33,871 bases of DNA from positions 1 to 33,871 of IMG/VR virus record IMGVR_UViG_3300045999_006432. One strand, 5' to 3'. Of this stretch, positions 20,304-29,003 are shown in pieces. The stretch comes from a virus. The notes below the pieces were generated by a model, which worked only from the letters and a program-made list of their open reading frames with translations, was not told the DNA's origin and searched no databases. The translations under genes and the position numbers were made by a program. Numbering within the stretch: the first letter of the stretch is position 1; every line of letters starts with the position of its first letter.

Positions 20304-20664
20304 TGTAAATCTCGAATTGGTTGTCCTGTGCGTTGTATATCGTAAAGGCGAACTCGCTCGCCGGATGCAGGTACATGTAGCCTGTCTCGCAAATGGTCCC
20401 GCTTTCCGTTACATCGTTGCCATCTTCTTTCTCCCTGATCGTGTAATCCCAGAGGCCCTCCACCTCGTTTGCGAAATGGTCATTTACCACTATTTCCGAC
20501 ATGTCAAACCGGGCTGCTGTGCTATCGTTTTGGAGGTTAATGCTGACTTTCTTTTTCGTTGCCCGGTGAACAAATGTAAACAAAAAGCGCGGGAGCGTAA
20601 GCGTTGCCAGCTCCGTCGCGGTGTATTTAATTGTTACGGTAGTGCCTTTGGTTAGGTGCAGCAT
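20293..20664 (-). CDS. Conserved structural-region protein
   Basis: The 123-residue protein starts MLHLTKGTTVTIKY at ATG 20664; a TTG at 20670 is in frame but lies inside the terminator's T run and is less likely. It has a beta-sandwich pattern (LPRFLFTFVHRATKKKVSINL, GLWDYTIRE, GYMYLHP) seen in small Bacteroidota phage proteins beginning M-L-x-L-T-K-G. It overlaps the portal gene by 11 bases. A decoration or head-completion role is possible. Confidence 0.65.
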   Translation of the reverse strand: MLHLTKGTTVTIKYTATELATLTLPRFLFTFVHRATKKKVSINLQNDSTAARFDMSEIVVNDHFANEVEGLWDYTIREKEDGNDVTESGTICETGYMYLHPASEFAFTIYNAQDNQFEIYNAQ

Positions 20665-20668
20665 CTTC

Positions 20669-20702
20669 AAAAAAAAAATCCCCGGCGTTTCACCGGCCGG
20701 GG
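20669..20702 (-). terminator. Rho-independent terminator after capsid and tube-like genes
   Basis: On the minus strand CCCCGGC and GCCGGGG form a 7-bp stem around a 9-base loop, then AT(9). It starts 23 bases past the stop of the 174-residue gene and ends just before the ATG at 20664. Partial termination here would give more capsid and tube-like message than portal message. Confidence 0.85.
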
Positions 20703-20724
20703 ACTCGTTTAATAGTGTTAGTTG

Positions 20725-21249
20725 TTATGAGCCAGGTGTCTCCAGAGCAGCAGCCACCGCGTCGCTGACCACGAAGAAATCCTCCTTCTCCTGACCTATA
20801 AACGGTAGTACATATCCGTTGGCGTCACCAGCGGCACTGCCAGTCTGCCCGGTACCACCTTCAAGGAAACCGCCGTACCCTTTGAAGTACATCCGGAAGG
20901 TTCCGTCTTTGTCCTTCGTCACCGCGATAACCTTATTTTTGGCCAAAGCAGTAACCACGTTACGAGTGGTAGCGTCGCGCTTGTTTACCGGGAAGGTTAC
21001 AGTCTGATCGAAGAAAAGTGTACCATTCTCGGTCGAACCGACCGGATTGCTCGAAGCATTGGCGGTAGAACGGCTGGGCACTTCGAACTTATAAAAACGC
21101 TTTCCGCTCGCTTTAGTCATGGCCGTAATCGTACCGCTTGATTCTCCGAAGGCGGTGATATTCGCATGTTCGATGAAGAAAACCGCATCAATACCACCGA
21201 CTGCGTCACGGCAATCGATGGTATATCCGGCTATTAGTGCGCAAGGCAT
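20725..21249 (-). CDS. Major tail (tube)-like structural protein
   Basis: This 174-residue protein begins MPCALIAGYTIDCRDAVGG and continues as alternating strands (VFFIEHANITAFGE, TLFFDQTVTFPVNKRD, NKVIAVTKDKDGTFRMYFKG), ending with GGTGQTGSAAGDANGYVLPF. This arrangement is common in a Bacteroidota phage structural family that I associate with tail tube proteins; the name is inference. It is 24 bases after the capsid gene and followed by a strong terminator, both fitting a highly expressed virion subunit. Confidence 0.6.
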   Translation of the reverse strand: MPCALIAGYTIDCRDAVGGIDAVFFIEHANITAFGESSGTITAMTKASGKRFYKFEVPSRSTANASSNPVGSTENGTLFFDQTVTFPVNKRDATTRNVVTALAKNKVIAVTKDKDGTFRMYFKGYGGFLEGGTGQTGSAAGDANGYVLPFIGQEKEDFFVVSDAVAAALETPGS

Positions 21250-21273
21250 ATTAAAATTTTTAAATATATGTTA

Positions 21274-22233
21274 TTAGATAGCAGCTAGGAAAGAAACCAC
21301 CTCATTTGTAAAGGCAACCTGGGTTCCCAGTTTGAACGCTACACGACTGCGGATTTCATTCTGGTCTTCTGACCACCAAAGCTTATAGCTCTGGTCTTCC
21401 TCTACTAAATCCAAACCAAGTACCATATTGCTCAAGCTCATAGCGTAAGCATCTCCGGTAGTGTTCAGACCGTTTACCCCAACAACCTCAACCGAAGTGG
21501 CAGGCAGAACGAAGCGGCGGTCAGCAGTCTCGTTTGCTTGATACAAGAACAGCTTCTCAGCACGGTAAGCCATAACCAGCAGGCGGAACCAGTCATCTCC
21601 TACAAAGATTTTCGCATCTCCTTTAGCAAGTATGGCGGCTGGAATCGCTTTGTAGATACCCTCGGTCGCAGCGATTACGTTCGACTGCGTTACGGTTGTG
21701 ATTGTAGCTACACCAGTATAAGCACTCACATTTGCATCAACCGGAGAACCTCCAGCAATCAAAGCTTGCAGACCTTGAAACTTGTTTAGGTTAGCATTGG
21801 TGCTGGCGGTAGAACCCTGCCAGATGGCGGTTTCAAGCTGCGAAGCGATACGAGCGTTCTTCTTTGCGAGGTAGGCAGCAGCGAAATCAGCTGATTGAAA
21901 TTCCTCATATGTACTGCCTGCCCTGAGCGCCTCGAGGGTGAAATATTGTTCTAAATCCTTCACACATATAGTTTCTTCTAATTTGATTTTACCCGGTGTG
22001 AGGACGCGCCCGCTGAAGGTAGTGGTACCGCTGGGAGAATATCCGCAAGCATCTGTTTGAAAAAACGCATCGGTGTCCATCAAAGGTATCTGCGTAGGGC
22101 CTTTAACTCCGGTCAATACTACGCCGTTATCCAGAATCATCTTCTGGGTAGTAGCGCCGAATACCGCGCTGGTCAGCAGCGGCTTTACGTTTTGTTTGGT
22201 GTATGTGGATAATCCACTGAACGAAAGTGCCAT
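21274..22233 (-). CDS. Major capsid protein
   Basis: The 319-residue protein has the composition and layout of an HK97-fold major capsid protein: an N-terminal arm (LSTYTKQNVKPLLTSAVFGATTQKM), an extended E-loop-like region (PLMDTDAFFQ...GRVLTPGKIKLEETICVKDLEQYF), a spine helix (EFQSADFAAAYLAKKNARIASQLETAIWQG), a central A-domain (DAKIFVGDDWFRLLVMAYRAE) and a final strand (RVAFKLGTQVAFTNEVVSFL). The neighbours upstream, a scaffold-like protein and an XkdF-type protease, support it. It needs no signal and assembles in the cytoplasm. Confidence 0.8.
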   Translation of the reverse strand: MALSFSGLSTYTKQNVKPLLTSAVFGATTQKMILDNGVVLTGVKGPTQIPLMDTDAFFQTDACGYSPSGTTTFSGRVLTPGKIKLEETICVKDLEQYFTLEALRAGSTYEEFQSADFAAAYLAKKNARIASQLETAIWQGSTASTNANLNKFQGLQALIAGGSPVDANVSAYTGVATITTVTQSNVIAATEGIYKAIPAAILAKGDAKIFVGDDWFRLLVMAYRAEKLFLYQANETADRRFVLPATSVEVVGVNGLNTTGDAYAMSLSNMVLGLDLVEEDQSYKLWWSEDQNEIRSRVAFKLGTQVAFTNEVVSFLAAI

Positions 22234-22252
22234 TATTTGTCTGTTTTAAATT

Positions 22253-22816
22253 TTAAGAAAATAGGATATCGAAATTTCTCTCTGGTTTATCTGCTTTGAA
22301 AGCATTGGAAGTCTTAACCGATGCATCCGGAGCTACGATAGGTTTTTCAACCATAATCTTTCCGAACTGGAGCAGTTGCTCAATCATCTGCTTTGACTGA
22401 TTCAACTTCTCTTCGTAAGATGCAAAGCGGGTTTCGTAAGCGGCGAACTTTGCTTCGTAGCTTGCAAACTTCTCGTTAGTCAAGCTCTCGAAAGCATCGA
22501 ACTTGCCCATGTCCATTTCCGGAGCAACAGGAGCACCAGGTGCTTCAGGCATCTCTTGCGCAGGCTTAACTTCGGTAATTACTCCGTTGTCACCGATTAC
22601 CAGAACAGTGCCATCGGCAAGCTCCAGTTCTCCGGGGATAGCAGGGTTGCCATCAATCATAACCACTCCGCCGACTTCCATCTTATCGATAGAAACCATG
22701 CCACCGATTTTCAACTCGTAGTCGGACATGGTAACCGGAGCAGCAGGTGCAGGTGTTGGAGCATTGAACTCGGCGAACACCTGGCGTATTTTGGTAAGTA
22801 ATTCTTTTGCTTCCAT
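22253..22816 (-). CDS. Scaffold-like head assembly protein
   Basis: The 187-residue protein has an N-terminal helix, a Pro/Ala linker, a strand-rich unit (MVSIDKMEVGGVVMIDGNPAIPGELELADGTVLVIGDNGV, about 40-80) and an acidic coiled coil with near-repeats EKFASYEAKFAAYETRFASYEEK (about 113-137). Long coiled coils directly between protease and capsid genes are typical of scaffolds or protease delta domains that guide procapsid assembly. The ending (FDILFS) resembles a capsid-binding tail. Assignment rests on context and composition. Confidence 0.65.
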   Translation of the reverse strand: MEAKELLTKIRQVFAEFNAPTPAPAAPVTMSDYELKIGGMVSIDKMEVGGVVMIDGNPAIPGELELADGTVLVIGDNGVITEVKPAQEMPEAPGAPVAPEMDMGKFDAFESLTNEKFASYEAKFAAYETRFASYEEKLNQSKQMIEQLLQFGKIMVEKPIVAPDASVKTSNAFKADKPERNFDILFS

Positions 22817-22838
22817 ACATTACAATAAGACAGAAAAA

Positions 22839-23873
22839 TCAAAAGTGTTTAAAAATCTCTGCTAATTCCTTGACAATCAAACGGCTGTATTTTTCCTCTT
22901 GGCTTTCCGGCATTTCGTAATCGAACATCCCCTCGACTGAAAAGCCTTTCACGTTGCCATCCTTCACAAGCTTCCAGACCTCCGGATTCTCGACATAGAA
23001 CGAGCCGAACCATGTGCCATCTGGCAAGTCGCTAAACTGCTCCATCGGCTTGACTCCACGGCTTGAATCGCTGATGAAAGACTCAAACATGGTAACATCT
23101 TTGGGCTGCATCTCGCTATCATGCATGAGGTTTACGTTTTTCTGGTAACCTTTTTTTGCAAACTTGATAGCGATCTGCCTGATGGTCTCTGCCGAGAACT
23201 TCACATAGTGTTCACCAAATCGCTCATTGTTCCGGTAGATGAGCTGCTGCGGAATCATAAGAGGCCCGGTGATTATCCGCTCGTCCTCGTTCTGGATGGC
23301 GAAGGCATGCAGATTTTCCTTATCAATCTGCTTCAGCTTCCGCTGGGCCCACTCTACCCCTGCATCGCCTCCCCATGCTAACCACATCAACCTGCCGCAC
23401 CCATCGCCGAGCGGCTTGTCGGAGTTATCGCGATGGCGGTCGAACGCTGCCATCCGGGCTATGGTTTCACGTGTGATAGCCTCGCCTTTAGCAAGCTGGT
23501 TGGCTCTTACTTTGCCTACCGGAGTGCCGCAACTTCCCCAGCCGTTCTCCTCGGCATAACGCAGTGCGGTCCTTGCCGCCTCCTTCGCAGCTTCCGGGTA
23601 ATCATCGTAACTATCCTGGAACTTCTGAAAGCGGTTATCCCACTTCGAGTAACAGATAGCAGCCGCCTGCTCTTGATCCTTTCCTTCGTTAACAACATAC
23701 CGGATGCACCGGGAAATAAACTCATCTTCCGTTTCTTTCTCTCCGGGTTCTACAAAGTTCTCATTGAATGCGATAAAGTCTTTTTTAATCGCAGGGGCAT
23801 CCACCAGAGCGATGTAGGATACTTCAGCATCGTTGCTCTCTTCTGGGTTGATTACCAATTCATAGATTTTCAT
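22839..23873 (-). CDS. XkdF-type prohead protease with inserted domain
   Basis: This 344-residue protein begins with ISYIALVDAPAIKKDF-type sequence and ends (about 200-325) with the XkdF-like core: RIITGPLMIPQQLIYR, VNLMHDSEMQ, SFISDSSRG, DLPDGTWFGSFYVENPEVW and VKGFSVEGMF. Between them, residues about 50-180 form an insertion containing AAAICYSKW and a segment (VGKVRANQLAKGEAITRETIARMAAFDRHRD...GRLMWLAWGGDAGVEWA) that also occurs in other phage head proteins. It should process the prohead. Catalytic residues are not assigned. It lies 16 bases after the tape measure gene, an unusual neighbour. Confidence 0.7.
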   Translation of the reverse strand: MKIYELVINPEESNDAEVSYIALVDAPAIKKDFIAFNENFVEPGEKETEDEFISRCIRYVVNEGKDQEQAAAICYSKWDNRFQKFQDSYDDYPEAAKEAARTALRYAEENGWGSCGTPVGKVRANQLAKGEAITRETIARMAAFDRHRDNSDKPLGDGCGRLMWLAWGGDAGVEWAQRKLKQIDKENLHAFAIQNEDERIITGPLMIPQQLIYRNNERFGEHYVKFSAETIRQIAIKFAKKGYQKNVNLMHDSEMQPKDVTMFESFISDSSRGVKPMEQFSDLPDGTWFGSFYVENPEVWKLVKDGNVKGFSVEGMFDYEMPESQEEKYSRLIVKELAEIFKHF

Positions 23874-23890
23874 GGTCTTAATTTTATGTG

Positions 23891-25768
23891 TTATCCAATA
23901 CGAGCCGCACGCTCGATGCGGATACGGCGTTCCTGATTATTTGCTACATCCGTCTCAAGCACATAGGACCGCACCGCTGCATTGCCTATCTGGTTGATTT
24001 GGCCCTGGTCTATTCGGGTGGTTTGTGGCACTGCCTGAATCTGCGGAGGAGGAGGAGCTACCCCTGCACCAGTTGGAACGCTGCCACTTGTTGAGCCTCC
24101 ACCTTTGCCGCCGGGTATCGGAGTCTTTATGATATCTCTTACTGCCTTGAATCCTACAAGTCCGGTAACTATTGCTTGCGCTATGGCATAACCGGGAACC
24201 GGTACTCCGGAGAAAGCTTTAAGTTGCCCGGCTATTGCTGCATAAGTATTAATCAACGAAGATGCGACGGCAAGAGCTTTTCCTGCTGCGGTTTCCTTAC
24301 CTACTATATCGCTCAATGCAGTAAGTCCACTTCCTACTGCATCAAGCAATTTCATCCTATTATCGAAATCCTTTTGCCTGATATCGGCAATAGTTTTTAT
24401 AATATCTTCCTCAATTTTCTTTTGCTCTTCGGCTATCTTTTTTGCTTCTTCAAGTTCTTTCTCATCTTGCTGCCTTCTTGCTTCAGCTTGCTTTTCGTTT
24501 AGTTCAATATCAGCAGCTATCTGCTTTTCAACTTGTTCAAATTGCAGCTGGCTTAAATCTTGATTATATTTTTCGCGCAGCAGCTTTATAGTCTCGTTCT
24601 TCTCTTTTTCCGTTGCTTTTGTCTGCTCTATTTCCTTTACACTGTTCTCAAGCTGGATGCGTAGTTTTTCCTGCGCTCTTGCATTTTCATCTTGTATGCT
24701 TTGAAGATAAATTTCTTGCTGCAAATCAAGCTGCCTTTTGTCCTGCTCTTTATTTGCATCCGCTATCTCCTTTGCTCTTTCTTTTTCCTTCTGCAACCGT
24801 TCCTTGTGCGCCGCGTCCTGCTTCTCCTTTATCTTCTTGTTCTTCTCGTCTTCGGCGTCTTGAGCTTTTTTATTCCTTGCTTTATCGGCTTCATCAAGTT
24901 CAAAATTCCTTTTTAAAGCATAGTTTGTTAAGGCTTTGTTCTTTTCCTCTTCGGACATGGTCGTGTCCTTGTCTATCTCTAACTTCTTGGTCTTATAGTC
25001 TATATCCGCCTGAATCTTTCTCTTTGTGAACTCATCATATTTATACCCCTCCTGATCTAGGAAATCCTTGGCAGCCTTCAACTGCTTTTCGCTCGCTGCA
25101 ATGAATCGCTCCTGCGCTCTCTCCGCTTCGCTTGTTACTCCGATGAAGTCGGTAACCTTGTTGATTAGATTGCCCACGAACTCACCTACCTTCGCAAGTC
25201 CGGGTATGAAGTTCAGCACAACCTGCTTGACCTTATCAAAGTTCGCTATGAGCAAACCGATACCGACCGCAAGCGCACCGAGTCCAGTGGCAATAATGGC
25301 TCCTCGCAATGTGCTGAATGCTTTCGTAACTCCGCCGACTATTTCATTCTTCAGAAGTTTAAAAGAGTCCAAAGCTCCGGCGATACCGCTTATTCCCTGC
25401 TGCAAGGCCATAGCTGACTGAACCTTCAACAGTGCTTTCTCCACATCCTTCGACTCACCGCCGAAGAGGCCCATTGCCCCTTGAAGCGCGGAGAACCCTG
25501 CAGTAGCTCCTTGCAATGCTCCGCCAAGTGCCACGAACTTTTTATCTGGGTTGAACGTATCAGCAAGAGCCTTCGCATCTCCGATGGCATCCTTCAAGCC
25601 TGCTACCTTTTTCGCTGCTGCCTGCGCCTCCGCAGAAGCCTCACCGAACTGCATCGACATGTTGACAAGTTCAGCCGTTGCCTCCCGCAGTTGCTGCTTG
25701 AAGCTGCCGACAGACTGATTCGCCTGGTCTGCATTTACTTTTATCGATAACGCTACTTCTTCTGCCAT
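23891..25768 (-). CDS. Tape measure protein
   Basis: The 625-residue protein has an N-terminal helical region with Gln/Ala repeats, a hydrophobic segment (about 157-178, IIATGLGALAVGIGLLIANF), a long Lys/Glu/Gln-rich coiled coil (about 215-475) and a Gly/Pro-rich tail (GGKGGGSTSGSV). This layout is typical of siphovirus tape measures, which set tail length and form the DNA channel. At roughly 1.5 angstrom per residue it predicts a tail near 95 nm, a rule-of-thumb estimate. It lies between tail-tip-like genes and the prohead protease. Confidence 0.78.
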   Translation of the reverse strand: MAEEVALSIKVNADQANQSVGSFKQQLREATAELVNMSMQFGEASAEAQAAAKKVAGLKDAIGDAKALADTFNPDKKFVALGGALQGATAGFSALQGAMGLFGGESKDVEKALLKVQSAMALQQGISGIAGALDSFKLLKNEIVGGVTKAFSTLRGAIIATGLGALAVGIGLLIANFDKVKQVVLNFIPGLAKVGEFVGNLINKVTDFIGVTSEAERAQERFIAASEKQLKAAKDFLDQEGYKYDEFTKRKIQADIDYKTKKLEIDKDTTMSEEEKNKALTNYALKRNFELDEADKARNKKAQDAEDEKNKKIKEKQDAAHKERLQKEKERAKEIADANKEQDKRQLDLQQEIYLQSIQDENARAQEKLRIQLENSVKEIEQTKATEKEKNETIKLLREKYNQDLSQLQFEQVEKQIAADIELNEKQAEARRQQDEKELEEAKKIAEEQKKIEEDIIKTIADIRQKDFDNRMKLLDAVGSGLTALSDIVGKETAAGKALAVASSLINTYAAIAGQLKAFSGVPVPGYAIAQAIVTGLVGFKAVRDIIKTPIPGGKGGGSTSGSVPTGAGVAPPPPQIQAVPQTTRIDQGQINQIGNAAVRSYVLETDVANNQERRIRIERAARIG

Positions 25769-25769
25769 C

Positions 25770-27788
25770 TTAATAAGTTTTATTTATCACTCGTAAAAGT
25801 TCCACCTTGCAGGAATCCGTAGTTCCCGGCGTGTAGTCGATAACTCGCATTAACCGATATAAGCCTCCGTCAATCCAGATGTACCTGCTGAAGTCAAGGT
25901 TGGCTATCTGCAATCCATTGAACTTGATGTTGCAAGTAAGCAGCCTGCTATCCTTGTCGGTAATCTCCGCCATGTATGGCGAGTAGTACACATTGAACTG
26001 GTTCGTTCCGGTAGATTCCCCGGCGAAGAAAAGCTCTTTAGTTGCCCCGAAATTCAAATCGGCTGCCGGGTCTTCCGGATCGTCGAAGTGTCCGGCATAG
26101 GCGTATAAATTGAAATTTCCCAACACAGTTAACTCATCGGCAGAGTAAATCTTATAGTTATCGCAGTCAATTATTTTAACCTGAAGTATCCTGATTATGC
26201 TATCGATTTGTTCTTCGGTTATAGTCGGCTCGTTTCCGGTGCGTTTTAATATGGTACTGTAAATTTTATCTTCACCGGAATACCCGACCAAAGGCGTCGG
26301 CGCGAATATCAACTCGCTCGTCTGCGTTTCGCTAGCGAACTCGTACTGACTGTCGAAAATCCTATCTCCGTATCCTTCGTTGTAACGCTTCCGATATAGT
26401 TCATTCCAATAGTCGGTATCGCTCTTGTACTTGAACTGGTAGTACCGGGAGTTCAACTCGCTCATCGGCTTTATGACCATCGGCTTGCTGCGGTCGACCC
26501 GGTCGCTGTAATCATCCGTCTGGTCTATGTAGAAATCAACATAAGGCTTGATGACAAGCTTTTTCTCAACCATGTTATCCTCGTACACGTACAGATTGAA
26601 AAGCTTAATTATGGATATGAAGAAATCCTTCTGCAAGATGTTCTGCGGGATGGTATCGTTCATTATCACATCATCGCCAATCAGCACCGGCGTCGGGATG
26701 GCCGTATCTGTATCGATATCCACCTTTGCCAAATATGTAAGAGTCTCACCGTTTATGATGCTTAAAAAATCGAATTCAATTGTATCGTTTGTGCTGAACT
26801 GAACTTCAAGACTGTGGTTTATAGTTCCGTTCGTGGTAAGGTTTTGAGTGTATATCGTTGTCCCATTCTTACGGATGCGGAAAACAAGCACATCCGGGAA
26901 TCCGGTGTAAGTATAGGTGATAATGACCTGAACCGTAGTTGATACGGTGGTCGCTCCGTCGTATTCGTATAATCCATCTGATACTTCTGTGAAGGCGCCC
27001 AGCGATCCTGTGCCACCCGAGAATATTACGTCCGTAGTGGTGCCGTCGTTAAATATTTGATTCTCGCCGTGCTGCTTTAATATCTTTGTATTATTGGCCG
27101 TTAATATCTTGCGGTTGTAGGGAATTATTAGCCGCTTGAAGCGGTCGGTTTCCTTCAGCGGGAAATCAAGCGTGTATCCTGCATTCGCCACTATTTTCTC
27201 GATGTATTCCTTGACAAATAAAGCAGGCCGGAAAGTAGGTATCTTCCATCCGTGTTTGTCGTCCATGCTATAATTACCGTAGTCAATTAATGGGTAAAAA
27301 TAACCAGAGCCATAAACAGGCGTTTCCCAATTTGCTCCAATTGTGCCTATGCTATATTCATGGTCATAGTCGCTGAAGTCCAAATCCTGAAGCTTCAAGG
27401 CTCCGAGCTTAGTAATGAATCCTCCGAGTTCTCCAAAGATGCTTACCTCGTACTCGATGCGGCCGCCATCGTTCACTATCTGGAGCAGCCGCAGTACTCC
27501 TTTCATGACCAGCATTCCGTCCGATTCAAGCCGGCACTTGGCAGACTTGGCAGCGTTGAAGTTGTACTCCACATTTGGAGCCACATCGTTAACGAAATTG
27601 GCATGATTAAACTCGAATATCTGCCCGAAGAGGTTGTTGTTGTTCGCCGTTCCCGGAAGCACTATCGTTCTGCTAAAGGTAGTTGCCTTGCTGTCCACAT
27701 TCCGGATATCATCGATGGCGTAGGTTATCTGCTGCGATATGGTCGCTGTGAGGTCAAGTTCCTTCTCTTCTATGAATAGCCTTGTCAT
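25770..27788 (-). CDS. Tail-tip or distal-tail structural protein
   Basis: The 672-residue protein is beta-rich throughout, beginning MTRLFIEEKELDLTATISQQITYAIDDIRNV with FSRTIVLPGTANNNNLFGQIF and ending IWIDGGLYRLMRVIDYTPGTTDSCKVELL. The 'S-R-T-I-x-L-P-G-T-x-x-N' start and 'G-x-Y-R-L' ending are common in large Bacteroidota phage tail proteins encoded beside tape measures; adsorption-apparatus function is inferred. It overlaps the preceding gene by four bases and lies one base before the tape measure. Confidence 0.65.
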   Translation of the reverse strand: MTRLFIEEKELDLTATISQQITYAIDDIRNVDSKATTFSRTIVLPGTANNNNLFGQIFEFNHANFVNDVAPNVEYNFNAAKSAKCRLESDGMLVMKGVLRLLQIVNDGGRIEYEVSIFGELGGFITKLGALKLQDLDFSDYDHEYSIGTIGANWETPVYGSGYFYPLIDYGNYSMDDKHGWKIPTFRPALFVKEYIEKIVANAGYTLDFPLKETDRFKRLIIPYNRKILTANNTKILKQHGENQIFNDGTTTDVIFSGGTGSLGAFTEVSDGLYEYDGATTVSTTVQVIITYTYTGFPDVLVFRIRKNGTTIYTQNLTTNGTINHSLEVQFSTNDTIEFDFLSIINGETLTYLAKVDIDTDTAIPTPVLIGDDVIMNDTIPQNILQKDFFISIIKLFNLYVYEDNMVEKKLVIKPYVDFYIDQTDDYSDRVDRSKPMVIKPMSELNSRYYQFKYKSDTDYWNELYRKRYNEGYGDRIFDSQYEFASETQTSELIFAPTPLVGYSGEDKIYSTILKRTGNEPTITEEQIDSIIRILQVKIIDCDNYKIYSADELTVLGNFNLYAYAGHFDDPEDPAADLNFGATKELFFAGESTGTNQFNVYYSPYMAEITDKDSRLLTCNIKFNGLQIANLDFSRYIWIDGGLYRLMRVIDYTPGTTDSCKVELLRVINKTY

Positions 27789-29002
27789 CGTGCGGAAGAT
27801 AATCTAGGTGAGTTAAATTCAATCTCGATTTCAAGCGGACGCAGGCGGTTGTTGACGTACTTGCTTATCTCGTAGTTGGTAGCCTTAATCGTTACCGGGT
27901 AGAAATAGCCATCCTCCTCCATGTATATCTTCGGCGATTCAATCAAGTCCTCAAGCCATTCCCAGTCCTGATCATCGAGCAGGTCGCTGGTAAGCTTCAT
28001 GGTATAGTTATAGGTCGAATTGTAGTTAATCTTATTCTCTCGGTAGACTGTAGTTCCGGGAGCAGAGCTATCCGTATAAAGCACGCTGCTGCCGCTGAAT
28101 CGGTAGTCTCGTTGTTGGTACGACTTGCGTTCCACATCTACCGTTGTCCTACTTACAAGGTCGAAGCGCATGGTATCTACCGAAAGGAACCTGTTGTAAA
28201 AGTGTATCGGTACTGATTGATATTTCGGATTGCAAGCTTTGTTGATTCTAAATGTTAGAAAAGTATCTTGACTTGTAGTTACTGCGTTCCATTTTAAGGT
28301 AACGATATAATAAGCACAGGTAGTTATATTTGGGCTGCTTCCAGTTAAATCATCAAGACCATCAGGGCCAATGTTCAAAATATGTTCAGCACCTAAATAG
28401 CCGGGGTTGATTTCAACATAAGATGAAGAACTAATCGAGCCTCCGCCTTCGTTAAAAGATTCCCACTTTATAAATCCCTCTTCATTAGCATCCAATCGAC
28501 AACCAATAAAAAACCTATCTGTATTTTTGTTTATTGAAGAAACAGTCTTTCTATCTGTCAACCACCTTTCCCAATTATCATCATACCAAGATTTTTTTAA
28601 GTACCTTTTGTTTTTATATTTCGGTCTCGATAAATATCTTGTATTTACATCTAAAGTATTCGCTGCTTGGTTTAATGTTGTAATGCCGGAATAATCAGTT
28701 CCAATTCGGTAACAAACTTCACCAGACAAGTTCGCTAAGTTGTATTTATTTGAAAAATCAAATTCAAAAAATTCTTCAGTGTATTGATTTCTAACTATAG
28801 GCGCAATATTGAAGTACATGTATTTACTTGACGGCTCTGGGTATACTTTGCCTTCATAAAATTTTGTAGCTCCGCTGGAATCATCGCTGAAAATCTCAAC
28901 AATATATTTAAGGTCAGTTTGACCTGATGCACTGCTGATAGCCGATATCCACCAGTCATCCATAAAGGATTGCGTAATATCTTCGAATGCAGTTACACTC
29001 AT
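27785..29002 (-). CDS. Tail structural protein with variable central region
   Basis: This 405-residue protein starts MSVTAFEDITQSFMDDWW and ends with a conserved-looking stretch (YFYPVTIKATNYEISKYVNNRLRPLEIEIEFNSP). The middle (about residues 40-255, DNA 28240-28880) is clearly A+T-richer than the two ends, as if the central part had been exchanged. A tail-tip or receptor-contact role is inferred from its place between the gp10-like and distal-tail genes. No enzymatic motif was seen. Confidence 0.6.
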   Translation of the reverse strand: MSVTAFEDITQSFMDDWWISAISSASGQTDLKYIVEIFSDDSSGATKFYEGKVYPEPSSKYMYFNIAPIVRNQYTEEFFEFDFSNKYNLANLSGEVCYRIGTDYSGITTLNQAANTLDVNTRYLSRPKYKNKRYLKKSWYDDNWERWLTDRKTVSSINKNTDRFFIGCRLDANEEGFIKWESFNEGGGSISSSSYVEINPGYLGAEHILNIGPDGLDDLTGSSPNITTCAYYIVTLKWNAVTTSQDTFLTFRINKACNPKYQSVPIHFYNRFLSVDTMRFDLVSRTTVDVERKSYQQRDYRFSGSSVLYTDSSAPGTTVYRENKINYNSTYNYTMKLTSDLLDDQDWEWLEDLIESPKIYMEEDGYFYPVTIKATNYEISKYVNNRLRPLEIEIEFNSPRLSSAR

Positions 29003-29003
29003 C

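Noticed and set aside
20665-20670. TTG start for the 123-residue gene
   Set aside because: It falls at the terminator T run and adds only two residues; ATG 20664 gives the M-L-x-L-T-K-G start expected of the family.
24613-25029. 138-codon plus-strand frame opposite the tape measure gene
   Set aside because: It is the mirror of a low-complexity Lys/Glu coiled coil, giving Leu/Ser/Phe-rich nonsense with no leader typical of this genome.
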